Source: Ramlibacter sp. PS4R-6
GTDB lineage: Bacteria; Pseudomonadota; Gammaproteobacteria; Burkholderiales; Burkholderiaceae_C
Length of the DNA: 64,000 nt
Direction of reading: 5' to 3'
Assembly: GCF_037572775.1 (NCBI RefSeq)
Contig: NZ_JBBHKA010000001.1
Location: 1,984,001-2,048,000, forward strand
A program made the translations under genes and the position numbers. Below the pieces are notes generated by a model. That model was given only the letters and a program-made list of their open reading frames with translations, was not told where the DNA came from and did no database searches. How positions within the stretch are numbered: the first letter of the stretch is position 1; the number at the start of each line of letters is the position of its first letter. Below are positions 31,679-41,300 of the stretch, piece by piece.

Positions 31679-32978
31679 GCTTCTGGGCCCGCTCCATCGC
31701 TTCCTTGGGCGTCTTGCTGCCGCTGATCGCCTCGGCCACCATGTTCACCACGATGAAGTCGGCGCCGGCGCCGGCCGATGCGTAGCCCAGCTTGCCGGCA
31801 TAGCCGGTGGGGCGCATGTTCTTCACGGCGTCGCGGTACGGCGTGTTCTTCGGGTCGTCCGTCCACACCGGGATCTTCGCGTAGAAGTCCAGCGGCGGGG
31901 CGATGTAGCCGCCCGCGGCGGTAAGCCACGGCGTGAACTGCTCCTGCTCCATCATGAAGCGCAGGAACTCCTTGGCGGCCTGCGGGTACTTCGTGTACTT
32001 CATGACCATCTGGTTGAAGAACAGGTGCGACTCGGTGGGCGAGCCGACGGGGCCCACGGGGAAGCTGGCGTGGTTGATGTCCGACTGCAGTTCCTTGACC
32101 TTCGGGTCGGTCGCGTTCTTCGCGGCGTAGTAGATCGAGATGCCGTTGTTGGTCACGCTGATCTGGCCGTCCAGGAAAGCCTTGTTGTTGTTCGGGTCCA
32201 GCCACGACAGCGTGCCGGGGATGAACGTGGCGTACAGCTGCTTGCCGTACTCCAGCGCCTTCTGCGTCTCGGGGCTGTCGATCACGACCTTGTTGTTCTG
32301 GTCGACCAGCTTGCCGCCGTGCGACCACATCAGCCAGTTGCACCACAGGCCGTCACCGGTGGCGTTGCCCAGCGCGAAGCCGGGGGGCGTGCCCTTGGCG
32401 TGCAGCGCCTGGCACATCTTCAGGAAGTCGTCGGTGTTCTTCGGGAAGGTCTCGTAGCCCGCGGCCTTCAGCATGCTGGTGCGGTACACCATCATCGAGC
32501 CGGCGGCGCCCAGGCCCAGGCCCAGCCACTTCTTGCCGTCGGGGCGCAGGTAGGACTGCACGGCGGGGTACCAGCCACCGTACTTCTTGCCCAGGTACTC
32601 GGCAAGGTCCGTCACGTCGAGCAGCTTCTCGGGGTACAGGTTGGCGTCGTCGTTGGTCGACAGGATGATGTCCGGGCCCGCGCCGGTGTTGGCGGCCACC
32701 GCGGCCTTCGGGCGCACGTCTTCCCAGCCCTCGTTGTCCACGCGCACTTCGATGCCGGTCTTGGCCGTGAAGGCCGCGACGTTCTTCATGTACTGGTCGA
32801 TGTCGCCCTGCACGAAGCGGCTCCAGCGCAGCACGCGCAGCTTGGCGCCCTTTTCCGGCGTGAGCTTGATGGTTTGCGCATGCACGGCAGGCGCGAACAC
32901 GGCGCCGGCGCCGAGCGACGCCGCAGCGGCGACGCTGGCGGAGCCCTCCAGGAACTTGCGGCGGTTGAAATCACTCAT
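31653..32978 (-). CDS. Sugar-type ABC transporter substrate-binding protein
   Basis: A 441-residue extracellular binding protein of family 1. A twin-arginine signal (MSDFNRRKFLEGSASVAAAA, then FAPAVHAQ) is present. The mature part shows the two-lobe pattern (LRVLRWSRFVQGDIDQYMK, GPDIILSTNDDANLYPEKLL, MMVYRTSMLKAAGYETFPKN, hinge and C-terminal KYPQAAKEFLRFMMEQEQF). The Tat signal is unusual for this family and suggests export in folded form. The ligand is not predictable from sequence alone. Confidence 0.9.
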   Translation of the reverse strand: MSDFNRRKFLEGSASVAAAASLGAGAVFAPAVHAQTIKLTPEKGAKLRVLRWSRFVQGDIDQYMKNVAAFTAKTGIEVRVDNEGWEDVRPKAAVAANTGAGPDIILSTNDDANLYPEKLLDVTDLAEYLGKKYGGWYPAVQSYLRPDGKKWLGLGLGAAGSMMVYRTSMLKAAGYETFPKNTDDFLKMCQALHAKGTPPGFALGNATGDGLWCNWLMWSHGGKLVDQNNKVVIDSPETQKALEYGKQLYATFIPGTLSWLDPNNNKAFLDGQISVTNNGISIYYAAKNATDPKVKELQSDINHASFPVGPVGSPTESHLFFNQMVMKYTKYPQAAKEFLRFMMEQEQFTPWLTAAGGYIAPPLDFYAKIPVWTDDPKNTPYRDAVKNMRPTGYAGKLGYASAGAGADFIVVNMVAEAISGSKTPKEAMERAQKRAERYYKV

Positions 32979-33007
32979 GCTTGTCTCCTTGGTTGCGGGA
33001 AAAGTGC

Positions 33008-34078
<1,071 letters not shown>

Positions 34079-34119
34079 GAGCGGATGCAGTGTCGCGGCC
34101 ACCGCGCCAGGGCGGATCA

Positions 34120-34136
34120 GGTCTTACCACTAGACC
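34120..34136. promoter_or_regulatory. Candidate GntR/FCD-type operator upstream of the ABC operon
   Basis: The sequence GGTCTTACCACTAGACC is a perfect GGTCT-N7-AGACC palindrome. Its central TTACCACT resembles the TGGTnnTACCA-type half sites of GntR/FCD regulators. It sits upstream of the ugpC-type gene, in the position expected for a repressor. No GntR regulator gene is in the window. Confidence 0.45.
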
Positions 34137-34152
34137 AATATGGCCCCTTGCG

Positions 34153-34620
34153 CTAACGCTGACGGAACGCTTGCAGTTCGCTCGACAGTCGCGAGAACTC
34201 GTCGAGCAGCGCGGGGTCGGCCGCCTGGAAAACCGTGTACTTTCCGTTGAGCGTGCGGGCCTGCACGCGCGGGGCCACCAGCCACTCGAGCCCGCGGATA
34301 CGGATGACGTTGACGATGGCGAGCTCGCCCATGGCCATGTGCTTGTCGGCGAACCAGGTCTGGTGCAGCCCGGCCGTATCGATGCGCGTGCGGCTGCGCA
34401 GGATCCACCACCAGAAGAACACGAGCATCACCAGCGCGGCGAAGAAGTACGCCAGCAGGCTGTTGCTGCCGCCCTTGGCCTTCTCGCCCAGCCACACCAG
34501 CGCCAGCCAGAAGCCGACGCCGAAGACCATCACCGTCGTGACGGCCTTGAAGGTGCGGGAGAAAGCAGGGCCCTCGATCGAGGGCCCCGCGGAAGGCGTG
34601 AACTGGAACGGCTCGAGCAC
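34153..34620 (-). CDS. Two-helix membrane protein with a bPH-like domain, coupled to dctM
   Basis: A 155-residue protein with two transmembrane helices (TTVMVFGVGFWLALVWLGE and LLAYFFAALVMLVFFWWWIL). A soluble region of about 80 residues (RIDTAGLHQTWFADKHMAMG, IVNVIRIRGLEWLVAPRVQA, LLDEFSRLSSELQAFRQR) has the strand-rich pattern of small bacterial PH-like domains. The GTG start shares its first base with the last base of the dctM stop (TAGTG), so translation is coupled to the TRAP permease. The role is unknown; an accessory or stabilising function for the transporter is an inference. Confidence 0.65.
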   Translation of the reverse strand: MLEPFQFTPSAGPSIEGPAFSRTFKAVTTVMVFGVGFWLALVWLGEKAKGGSNSLLAYFFAALVMLVFFWWWILRSRTRIDTAGLHQTWFADKHMAMGELAIVNVIRIRGLEWLVAPRVQARTLNGKYTVFQAADPALLDEFSRLSSELQAFRQR

Positions 34621-36164
34621 TACTTCTTCGGGGCGAAGAGCTCGTCGAGCTTCTTCTGCTCGTCGTCGGCGGCCTTCTGGTCGGCGGCAGGGTTGGGCAT
34701 GGCTTCGGCGCCGCTCGCGCCCGGCAGCGCCGGCACCGCGGGCTGCGACTCGGCCGGCATCTCGATCTTCACCTTGTCGATGTCGATCTTCTGCTCCTTG
34801 TCGAGGAACACCGTGACCGTCTGCGGGAAGAAGATGACGATGAACACCAGGATCACCTGCATCAGCACCCACGGGATCGAGCCCATGTAGATGTCGGTGG
34901 ACTGCACCGGCTTTTCGATGCGCTTTTCCTTGAACAGCGTGTCGGCGATGCCGCGCAGGTAGAACAGCGCGAAGCCGAACGGCGGGTGCATGAAGGACGT
35001 CTGCATGTTCACGCACAACAGCACGCCGAACCACACCAGGTCGATGCCCATCTTGTCGGCCACGGGGCCGAGCATGGGCAGGATGATGAAGGCGATCTCG
35101 AAGAAGTCGAGGAAGAACGCCAGGAAGAAGATGAAGATGTTGACGACGATGAGGAAACCCACCTGGCCGCCGGGCAGGTTCGTCAGCAGGTGCTCCACCC
35201 AGCGCGCGCCGTCCACGCCCTGGAACACCATCGAGAACACGCGCGAGCCGAACAGGATGAACACCACCATCGCGGTGAGGCGCATGGTGCCCAGCATGGC
35301 CTGCCAGCACAGGTCCCACGTCAGGCGGCGGTGGATGGCCGCGAGGATCAGCGCGCCCACGCAACCCATCGCGCCGGCTTCGGTCGGCGTGGCGATGGCG
35401 GTCGACTGGAAGGGCAGGCCGCCCATGGAGCCCAGCACCGCGAAGATCAGGATGGCCGACGGGATGATGCCGCGCAGGCACTTCATCCACAGCTGGAAGC
35501 CCGTCATCGTGCGCGCTTCCCTGGGGATGCCCGGCACGTGGTCCGGCTTGATCATGCCCAGCGCGAAGGTGTAGGCCGCGAAGATCAGCACCTGCAGGAT
35601 TGACGGGCCCCATGCGCCCTTGTACATGTCGCCGACGGAACGACCGAGCTGGTCGGCCATCACCACCAGCACCAGCGACGGCGGCACCAGCTGCGTGATG
35701 GTGCCCGAGGCGGCCAGCACGCCCGTGGTGTAGCGCATGTTGTAGCCGTAGCGGATCATCACCGGCATCGAGATGAGCGCCATGGCGATCACCTGGCCGG
35801 CCACCGTGCCCGTCACGGCGCCGAGGATGAAGCCGACGATGATCACCGAGTAGCCGAGGCCGCCGCGCACCGTGCCGAACAGCTGGCCCATGGAGTCGAG
35901 CATGTCCTCGGCCAGGCCGCACTTCTCGAGGATGGCCCCCATGAACGTGAAGAACGGGATGGCGAGCAGCAGGTCGTTGGAGAGGATGCCGAAGATGTTG
36001 AGCGGCAGGTTCTCCATGAACGCCGCCGGGAACCAGCCCTGCTCGATGGCGAAGAGGCCGCTCACCAGGCCCAGCGCCGCCAGCGAGAACGCCACCGGGA
36101 ACCCGATGAGCATGATGAACACCAGGCCGGCGAACATCACCGGTGCAAAGGATTGCATTTGCAT
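34620..36164 (-). CDS. dctM: TRAP transporter large permease (DctM, TakM-like)
   Basis: A 514-residue permease with about 12 helices. The DctM hallmarks are visible: VIIVGFILGAVTGTVAGQVI, GTITQLVPPSLVLVVMADQL, FQSTAIATPTEAGAMGCVGA, and PPFGFALFYLRGIA in a late helix. It uses the sodium or proton gradient to import a carboxylate delivered by a DctP-type receptor. The C-terminal tail of about 60 residues after the last helix is charged and Ala/Pro-rich, longer than in many DctM proteins. Large-permease lengths around 500 fit the TakP class. The partner DctQ follows upstream at 36210. Confidence 0.92.
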   Translation of the reverse strand: MQMQSFAPVMFAGLVFIMLIGFPVAFSLAALGLVSGLFAIEQGWFPAAFMENLPLNIFGILSNDLLLAIPFFTFMGAILEKCGLAEDMLDSMGQLFGTVRGGLGYSVIIVGFILGAVTGTVAGQVIAMALISMPVMIRYGYNMRYTTGVLAASGTITQLVPPSLVLVVMADQLGRSVGDMYKGAWGPSILQVLIFAAYTFALGMIKPDHVPGIPREARTMTGFQLWMKCLRGIIPSAILIFAVLGSMGGLPFQSTAIATPTEAGAMGCVGALILAAIHRRLTWDLCWQAMLGTMRLTAMVVFILFGSRVFSMVFQGVDGARWVEHLLTNLPGGQVGFLIVVNIFIFFLAFFLDFFEIAFIILPMLGPVADKMGIDLVWFGVLLCVNMQTSFMHPPFGFALFYLRGIADTLFKEKRIEKPVQSTDIYMGSIPWVLMQVILVFIVIFFPQTVTVFLDKEQKIDIDKVKIEMPAESQPAVPALPGASGAEAMPNPAADQKAADDEQKKLDELFAPKK

Positions 36165-36209
36165 GATTGAGTCCCGCGGATCTTTGTTGTGTTGTTCTTC
36201 GGTGCCGCC

Positions 36210-36749
36210 TTACTGCAGCGGGCGCTCGTAGTGCGTGTCCATCTCGTAGATGTGCATCAGGTAGGCGAAGCGCTTGACGATCTCCGACAGGCCCTGCAGC
36301 ACCATCAGGCCGAAGCCGATGGGCAGCATCGCCATCGCGGGCCAGCGGATCAGGCCGCCGGCGTTGTTGGACATCTCGTGCGTGACGTACATCTTCACCA
36401 GCAGCGGCCAGGACAGGTACGCGAGCAGCGCCATGACCGGCAGCAGGAAGAAGATGAGGCCGAACAGGTCGACGTACACCGGCGCGTTGCCCTTCAGGCG
36501 GCCGTAGATCAGGTCGACGCGCACGTGCTCATTGAGCTTGAGCACGATGGGCGCGCCGAGCATCACGATGCCGGCGAACAGGTACCACTGGATCTCGAGC
36601 CAGCCGTTGGAGCTGATGTCGAGCACGTAGCGCACGAACGCGTTGCCGGCGGAGATGAGCGCGGTGAGCAGCACGGCAACCGACGCGATGTAGCCGAGGC
36701 GCTCGCTGATCCAGTCCACGGCCAGGGAGATCTTGAGGAGGGCTCTCAC
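36210..36749 (-). CDS. dctQ: TRAP transporter small permease (DctQ)
   Basis: A 179-residue membrane protein with four helices (IASVAVLLTALISAGNAFVR, IQWYLFAGIVMLGAPIVLKL, LFGLIFFLLPVMALLAYLSW, AMAMLPIGFGLMVLQGLSEI). The HVRVDLIYGRLK stretch after helix 2 is the usual DctQ motif. It complements the large permease 45 bases downstream. No receptor gene is next to the pair. The three TakP-like receptors at 16138-19550 are the natural candidates. Confidence 0.9.
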   Translation of the reverse strand: MRALLKISLAVDWISERLGYIASVAVLLTALISAGNAFVRYVLDISSNGWLEIQWYLFAGIVMLGAPIVLKLNEHVRVDLIYGRLKGNAPVYVDLFGLIFFLLPVMALLAYLSWPLLVKMYVTHEMSNNAGGLIRWPAMAMLPIGFGLMVLQGLSEIVKRFAYLMHIYEMDTHYERPLQ

Positions 36750-36887
36750 GGCTATCTTCTCCGTACGATGTTGTTTAATGAGAATGCGGTAGGCCCTTTA
36801 GGGGCGTAACCGTAAATACTACGCCGCTGCCGCTGAAAAAAGCCTGACTAGCGATTTTCGGGTTTACCCCGAGAATTCTTCGACCCC
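36750..36887. promoter_or_regulatory. Divergent promoter region of the TRAP permease and SenA-like gene
   Basis: The 138-base gap between divergent genes contains an AT-rich stretch and, at 36860-36875, the imperfect palindromic element GGGTTTACCCCGAGAA, 12 bases before the SenA-like start. A similar GGG-N4-CCCCTGAGAA lies at 16033-16048 upstream of the first TakP-like receptor. I see no confident -10/-35 pair. Confidence 0.35.
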
Positions 36888-38123
36888 ATGCCAACAGCCG
36901 AAGCGACTTCCCTGGGCGCGAATGATATGCGCCGCGCGGGGCGGGAGCGCCTATCGCTCGCCCTGATGGATGCGCGCAACCACACGCTGCAGCTGCTGCC
37001 GCTCTTCGAGGGTGCGCAGGTGCCTTGCGCCGAAGACACGGAGCTGCCGCTGTGGGTTGCGGGCCACATCGCGTGGCTCGCCGAATACTGGATCGGCCGC
37101 AACCCGCAGCGCATGCTGGGCGCAGCCTGCCCGGGCGAGGCGGTGCGGCTCGCGTCGATCGAGCCGAATGCGGATGCGTGGTTCAACCCCGCGCTCGTCG
37201 CGCACGACGTGCGCTGGCAGCTGGAGCTGCCGGCCGTGGACAACGTGCGCGCGTTCCTGCTGGAAACGCTGGAGAGCACGCTCGAACTGCTGGACAAGAC
37301 GCCGGACGAGGACACGGCGCTGCACTTCTTCCGCATGGCGCTGTTCCACGAGGAATTGCGGCGCGAACAGTTGATGGTGCTGGCGCAGACGGTCGGTGTC
37401 GCGCTGCCCATCGACTTGCCGATGGGCATGCAGGCGCGAGACGCCATCCTCGTGCCGGCCGCTGCATGGGTGCTGGGCGCGGAGCCCAGCGGCTTCGTGT
37501 TCGACGTGGAGAAGTGGGCCCACGAGGTGCAGGTGCCCGAGTTCGAGATCGACGCGCAGCCGGTGAACTGGTCGCAGTACATCGAGTTCGTCGACGAAGG
37601 TGGCTACGACCGCCAGGAGTTCTGGCAGCCCGAAGGCTGGTCGTGGCTGCAGAAGCAGGCCGCCGCTGAAGGCCGGCGCGGGCCGAGGCACGTGGAGCAG
37701 ATCGGCACCGCGGGCGGTGCGGTGCGGCAGATGCTGTTCGGCAAGCCCACGCGCATGTCGGGCAGCCAGTGCGCGATGCACGTGAGCTGGTGGGAGGCCG
37801 ACGCCTACGCGCGCTGGTCGCAGCGCAGGCTGCCGACGGAGGTGGAGTGGGAGATGGCCGCGCACGCCGCGCACCGCCAGGGCTTCCGCTGGGGCGAGGT
37901 GCGCGAGTGGACGGCCGGCACGTTGCGGCCGTGGCCGGGCTTCGCTGCCGATGCGTGGACGCGCCACACGGACTTCGAGGCCGAGCCAAATTTCGGCGTG
38001 GCGCGCGTGCAGCGCGGCGCGTCGTTCGCCACGCCGCCGCGCCTGCACGATGCGAGGATGCGCCGCTTCGCGCTGCCGCACCGCGACGACGCCTTCGTCG
38101 GCTTCAGGACTTGTTCGTTCTGA
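36888..38123 (+). CDS. SUMF1/EgtB-type nonheme iron protein, SenA-like
   Basis: A 411-residue protein with an N-terminal DinB-like four-helix part (residues about 20-170) and a C-terminal formylglycine-generating-enzyme-like (SUMF1) domain. The order resembles ergothioneine-type sulfoxide synthases (EgtB) and the Variovorax selenoneine synthase SenA. The first His (AGHIAWLAEYWIG) is kept. At the HxxxH site of the iron triad it reads FHEELRREQ, so the second His is Arg. The FGE part keeps RMSGSQCAMHVSWWEADAYA and the closing RMRRFALPHRDDAFVGFRT. The gene lies between the TRAP permeases and a tungstate ABC transporter; no SenB or SenC gene is close. Confidence 0.7.
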   Translation: MPTAEATSLGANDMRRAGRERLSLALMDARNHTLQLLPLFEGAQVPCAEDTELPLWVAGHIAWLAEYWIGRNPQRMLGAACPGEAVRLASIEPNADAWFNPALVAHDVRWQLELPAVDNVRAFLLETLESTLELLDKTPDEDTALHFFRMALFHEELRREQLMVLAQTVGVALPIDLPMGMQARDAILVPAAAWVLGAEPSGFVFDVEKWAHEVQVPEFEIDAQPVNWSQYIEFVDEGGYDRQEFWQPEGWSWLQKQAAAEGRRGPRHVEQIGTAGGAVRQMLFGKPTRMSGSQCAMHVSWWEADAYARWSQRRLPTEVEWEMAAHAAHRQGFRWGEVREWTAGTLRPWPGFAADAWTRHTDFEAEPNFGVARVQRGASFATPPRLHDARMRRFALPHRDDAFVGFRTCSF

Positions 38124-38145
38124 ACGCGGGTTAGCATCCCGCCAC

Positions 38146-38877
38146 ATGGAAACGTTCGGCGGGAGCCTCGGCAAGGCATGGGAACTGCTGCTGCGTGGTG
38201 ACGCGGGCCTGGTCGAGATCGTGCTGCGCTCGCTGGCGGTCAGCGCCATCGCTTGCGCCATCGGGTGCGCCCTGGGACTGGCCGCGGGCGCGTGGCTCGG
38301 CGTCGCGCGCTTTCGCGGGCGCAGCGCCGTGCTCACGGTGTTGAACACGCTGCTGGCCCTGCCTTCGGTCGTCGTCGGCCTGGTGGTCTACCTGCTGCTG
38401 TCCCGCTCGGGGCCCCTGGGCTTCCTGGGCTGGCTGTTCTCGTTCAAGGCGATGGTGGTGGCGCAGGCCATCCTCGTGGTGCCTGTCGCCGCGGCGCTGT
38501 CGCGCCAGGTTGTCGAGGACGTGGAGGCCGCCAACGGCGAGCAGCTGCGTTCGCTGGGCGCCGGGCCCTGGGTCCGCGCGACGCTCATCGGCTGGGACGA
38601 GCGCTACGCGCTGCTCACGGTGGTGATCGCGTGCTTCGGCCGCGCGGTGTCGGAAGTGGGCGCCGTGATGATCGTCGGCGGCAACATGGAAGGCTTCACG
38701 CGCGTGATGACGACGGCCATCGCGCTGGAGACGAGCAAGGGCGACCTGCCGCTGGCGCTGGCGCTGGGCATCGTGCTGCTGTCGGTCGTGCTGCTGCTCA
38801 ACGCGCTGATCACGGGGGTGCGCCGTTGGCGACTGGGCCGCACGGACCGGCCGCTGCTCGCGGGGTCGGCGCCGTGA
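38146..38877 (+). CDS. tupB: Tungstate-type ABC transporter permease
   Basis: A 243-residue permease with five to six helices. Recognisable parts are RSLAVSAIACAIGCALGLAA, LLALPSVVVGLVVYLLLSRS, the FKAMVVAQAILVVPVAAALS helix, the EAA-like AANGEQLRSLGAGPWVRATL, and CFGRAVSEVGAVMIVGGNME, the conserved stretch of TupB/ModB-type permeases. The ATG at 38146 starts before the first helix. It overlaps tupC by four bases (GTGA). TupABC imports tungstate or molybdate for metalloenzyme cofactors. Confidence 0.88.
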   Translation: METFGGSLGKAWELLLRGDAGLVEIVLRSLAVSAIACAIGCALGLAAGAWLGVARFRGRSAVLTVLNTLLALPSVVVGLVVYLLLSRSGPLGFLGWLFSFKAMVVAQAILVVPVAAALSRQVVEDVEAANGEQLRSLGAGPWVRATLIGWDERYALLTVVIACFGRAVSEVGAVMIVGGNMEGFTRVMTTAIALETSKGDLPLALALGIVLLSVVLLLNALITGVRRWRLGRTDRPLLAGSAP

Positions 38878-39578
38878 GCCGGCTCGTCGAGCTGCGCGGC
38901 GCCAGCGTGCGCTACGGTCCGGTGACGGCGCTGGAAAGCGTCGACCTCGCCATCGCCGGTGGCGAGCGCGTCGCCGTCATCGGCGGCAACGGCAGCGGCA
39001 AGAGCACGCTGCTGCGCGCACTGCACGGGCTGCTCGTTCCGCAGTCCGGCTCGGTGAAGCGCGACGCGCGCTCGCGCGAAGCCATGGTGTTCCAGCGACC
39101 GTACCTGCTGCGCACGAGCGCGCTCGACAACATAGCGCTGGCGCTGCGAATCCGCGGCGGGTGGAGCCGGCGCGAGGCGCACGAGCGCGCCTTGCTGGCG
39201 CTGGGCCGGGTCGGCCTGAGCGCGCAATCGACGCGCAACGCGCGTGCGCTTTCGGCCGGCCAGCAACAGCGGCTGGCGCTCGCGCGCGCATGGGCCACGA
39301 AACCCGACGTGCTGTTCCTCGACGAGCCGACGTCCAACCTCGACCCGCACGGCAAGCGCGAGGTCGAGTCGCTGATGGCCGAGTTCGCGGACGGCGGCAT
39401 GACGCTGGTCTTCGCCAGCCACAACCTCGGGCAGGTGAAGCGGCTCGCGACGCGCGTGATCTACCTCGAGCAGGGGCGGCTGCTGGCCGACCTTCCCGTG
39501 CAGCAGTTCTTCGACCATGAGGTGCTGGGGCGCACGTCGCCGGATGCGCAGCTTTTTGTGAAAGGTGAATCGGCGTGA
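38874..39578 (+). CDS. tupC: Tungstate-type ABC transporter ATP-binding protein
   Basis: A 234-residue ATPase: Walker A GGNGSGKST, Q-loop VFQRPYLLR, signature LSAGQQQRLALARA, Walker B VLFLDEPTSNLD and the switch His in FASHNLGQ. The GTG start overlaps the end of the permease gene; its own stop overlaps the GTG of the binding protein (GTGA). The three genes are therefore co-translated. It powers the TupAB pair. Confidence 0.9.
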   Translation: MSRLVELRGASVRYGPVTALESVDLAIAGGERVAVIGGNGSGKSTLLRALHGLLVPQSGSVKRDARSREAMVFQRPYLLRTSALDNIALALRIRGGWSRREAHERALLALGRVGLSAQSTRNARALSAGQQQRLALARAWATKPDVLFLDEPTSNLDPHGKREVESLMAEFADGGMTLVFASHNLGQVKRLATRVIYLEQGRLLADLPVQQFFDHEVLGRTSPDAQLFVKGESA

Positions 39579-40360
39579 AGTGGGGTGGGCTGCTCGCCGT
39601 GTTGCTGGCTTTCGGCGTGCACGCGGAAACGATCACCATGGCGTCGACGACGTCGACGGAGCAATCCGGACTGTTCACGCACCTGCTGCCGCAGTTCCGG
39701 AAGGCGACGGGCATTGACGTCAAGGTCGTCGCGGTGGGAACGGGCCAGGCGATCGACATCGCGCGGCGCGGCGATGCCGACGTGCTTTTCGTGCACGACA
39801 CGGCGGCCGAGGAGAAGTTCGTCGCCGAAGGGGGTGCCGCCAAGCGTTACCCCGTCATGTACAACGACTTCGTGGTGGTGGGGCCCAAGGCCGACCCGGC
39901 GGCGGCGAAAGGCAAGGACATCGTCGCGGCGTTGAAGAAGATCTCCGCGGCCAGCGCGCCCTTCATCTCCCGCGGCGACAAGAGCGGCACGCACGCGGCG
40001 GAGCTGCGCTTCTGGCAGCAGGCAGGTGTCTCGAACAAGGGCACGGGCTACAAGGAGTGCGGCTGCGGCATGGGGCCGGCGCTGAACATCGCCAGCTCCA
40101 CGGGGGCCTATGCGCTGAGCGACCGCGCCACGTGGCTCACGTTCGCCAACCGCGGCGACCTCGCGGTGCTGGTCGAAGGCGACAGGCGCATGTTCAACCA
40201 GTACGGCGTGATGGTCGTGAACCCGCGCAAGCACCCGCACGTGAAGGCGGCCGCGGCGCAGAAGTTCGTGGACTGGGTGACTTCCCCCGCGGGGCAGGGC
40301 GCCATCGCGTCCTACCGCGTCCATGGCGAGCAGCTGTTCTTCCCTGACGCGGTCAGGTGA
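39575..40360 (+). CDS. tupA: Tungstate-type ABC transporter binding protein
   Basis: A 261-residue periplasmic protein: short signal peptide (LLAVLLAFGVHA), then TITMASTTSTEQSGLFTHL, the STTST-type oxyanion-binding loop of tungstate-binding TupA, and later PFISRGDKSGTHAAELRFW, where the second loop (RGDKSGTH) lies. A YPVMYNDFVVVGP strand fits too. It delivers tungstate (or molybdate/vanadate) to TupBC. Its 3' end overlaps the convergent TauE/SafE gene by 8 bases. No regulator is adjacent. Confidence 0.9.
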   Translation: MKWGGLLAVLLAFGVHAETITMASTTSTEQSGLFTHLLPQFRKATGIDVKVVAVGTGQAIDIARRGDADVLFVHDTAAEEKFVAEGGAAKRYPVMYNDFVVVGPKADPAAAKGKDIVAALKKISAASAPFISRGDKSGTHAAELRFWQQAGVSNKGTGYKECGCGMGPALNIASSTGAYALSDRATWLTFANRGDLAVLVEGDRRMFNQYGVMVVNPRKHPHVKAAAAQKFVDWVTSPAGQGAIASYRVHGEQLFFPDAVR

Positions 40361-41090
40361 AGAGCATCTTGAACCCCGCGATCACGAGCACGAGCGCGAG
40401 CAGGCGCTGGATCATCGGGTTGCCGAGCCGCTTGCTGCCGAGCGTCGCGCCGATGTAGCCGCCTACCACCACGACTGCGATCCACACCGGCAACGACGAC
40501 GGGATCGCATACTTCGTCGTCAGTTGGCCTGCGAGGCCCGCGATCGAGTTGACGAGGATGAACGCGGCAGCGACGCCCGACACCGTCTTGGTCGGCGCCC
40601 AGCGGAAGAAGATCAGGATGGGGCTGAGGAAGATGCCGCCGCCCACGCCGGTGAGCCCCGACAGCAATCCCAGCACGGCACCCAGGGGCGCGAGCACCGT
40701 CCACTTCACGGGACGCAACGCCACCGAGCCTGCCGCCGGCGCGGTGCTGAACGAGCGCCAGCCCGCATACAGGAGCACGATGCCGAGCAAGGGCTTGAAC
40801 AGATGCATCGGCAGCACGATGGCGCCGCCGACGAACGCCATCGGGATCGACGTGAGCGCCACCGGCCAGAACAGCGCGTGTGAAAACGAACCCGCGCGAT
40901 AAAAGCGGAATGTCGCGATCGCCGCAACGACCACGTTGAGCGTGAGCGCCGCAAAGCGCATCTCGGCGGGAGCGATGCCCGTCAGGGCCATGACAGCCAG
41001 GTAACCCGAAGCGCCGCCGTGGCCGACGGATGAGTAAAGCAGGGCGGCCAGGAACAGGGCGGCGCTGGTGACTATGTCTATCGCATGCAT
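40353..41090 (-). CDS. TauE/SafE family sulfite/organosulfur exporter-like protein
   Basis: A 245-residue membrane protein with about eight helices in two repeats. It begins MHAIDIVTSAALFLAALLYS, and the repeats show SVGHGGASGYLAVMALTGIA and LSGLTGVGGGIFLSPILIFF, which is the GVGGG-type half-repeat signature of TauE. The ATG at 41090 precedes the first helix; a longer frame with MRWLTGTN is weaker. TauE/SafE proteins export sulfite, sulfoacetate or related anions, and many members are unassigned. Confidence 0.9.
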   Translation of the reverse strand: MHAIDIVTSAALFLAALLYSSVGHGGASGYLAVMALTGIAPAEMRFAALTLNVVVAAIATFRFYRAGSFSHALFWPVALTSIPMAFVGGAIVLPMHLFKPLLGIVLLYAGWRSFSTAPAAGSVALRPVKWTVLAPLGAVLGLLSGLTGVGGGIFLSPILIFFRWAPTKTVSGVAAAFILVNSIAGLAGQLTTKYAIPSSLPVWIAVVVVGGYIGATLGSKRLGNPMIQRLLALVLVIAGFKMLFT

Positions 41091-41300
41091 GTTTGTGCCG
41101 GTCAACCAGCGCAAGTATGGCTCAGGAGGCCTCTCCCATTGAGATTTCGCATATCGCCCCCATTCCTCATACTCTGCCTTCCCTTTTTATCCCACCATCC
41201 GGGACATCCAAAAGAGCCGGTGGGTCTTTTAGAAGTGCTGACAAAAGGCAGGGCTGCAACACGGTAGATTCGTGGGAAAAGCAAGTTTGGAAAGTTGGGA

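Noticed and set aside
34118..34140. Partial resemblance to a tRNA D-arm (TGGTCTAGTGGTAAGACC on the minus strand)
   Set aside because: No acceptor stem, anticodon arm or T-arm around it; the palindrome fits an operator better.
41210..41230. Imperfect hairpin AAAAGAGCC...GGTCTTTT as a terminator
   Set aside because: No upstream gene on either strand ends there; one mismatch in the stem. Kept only as a remark in the entry of the hypothetical gene.
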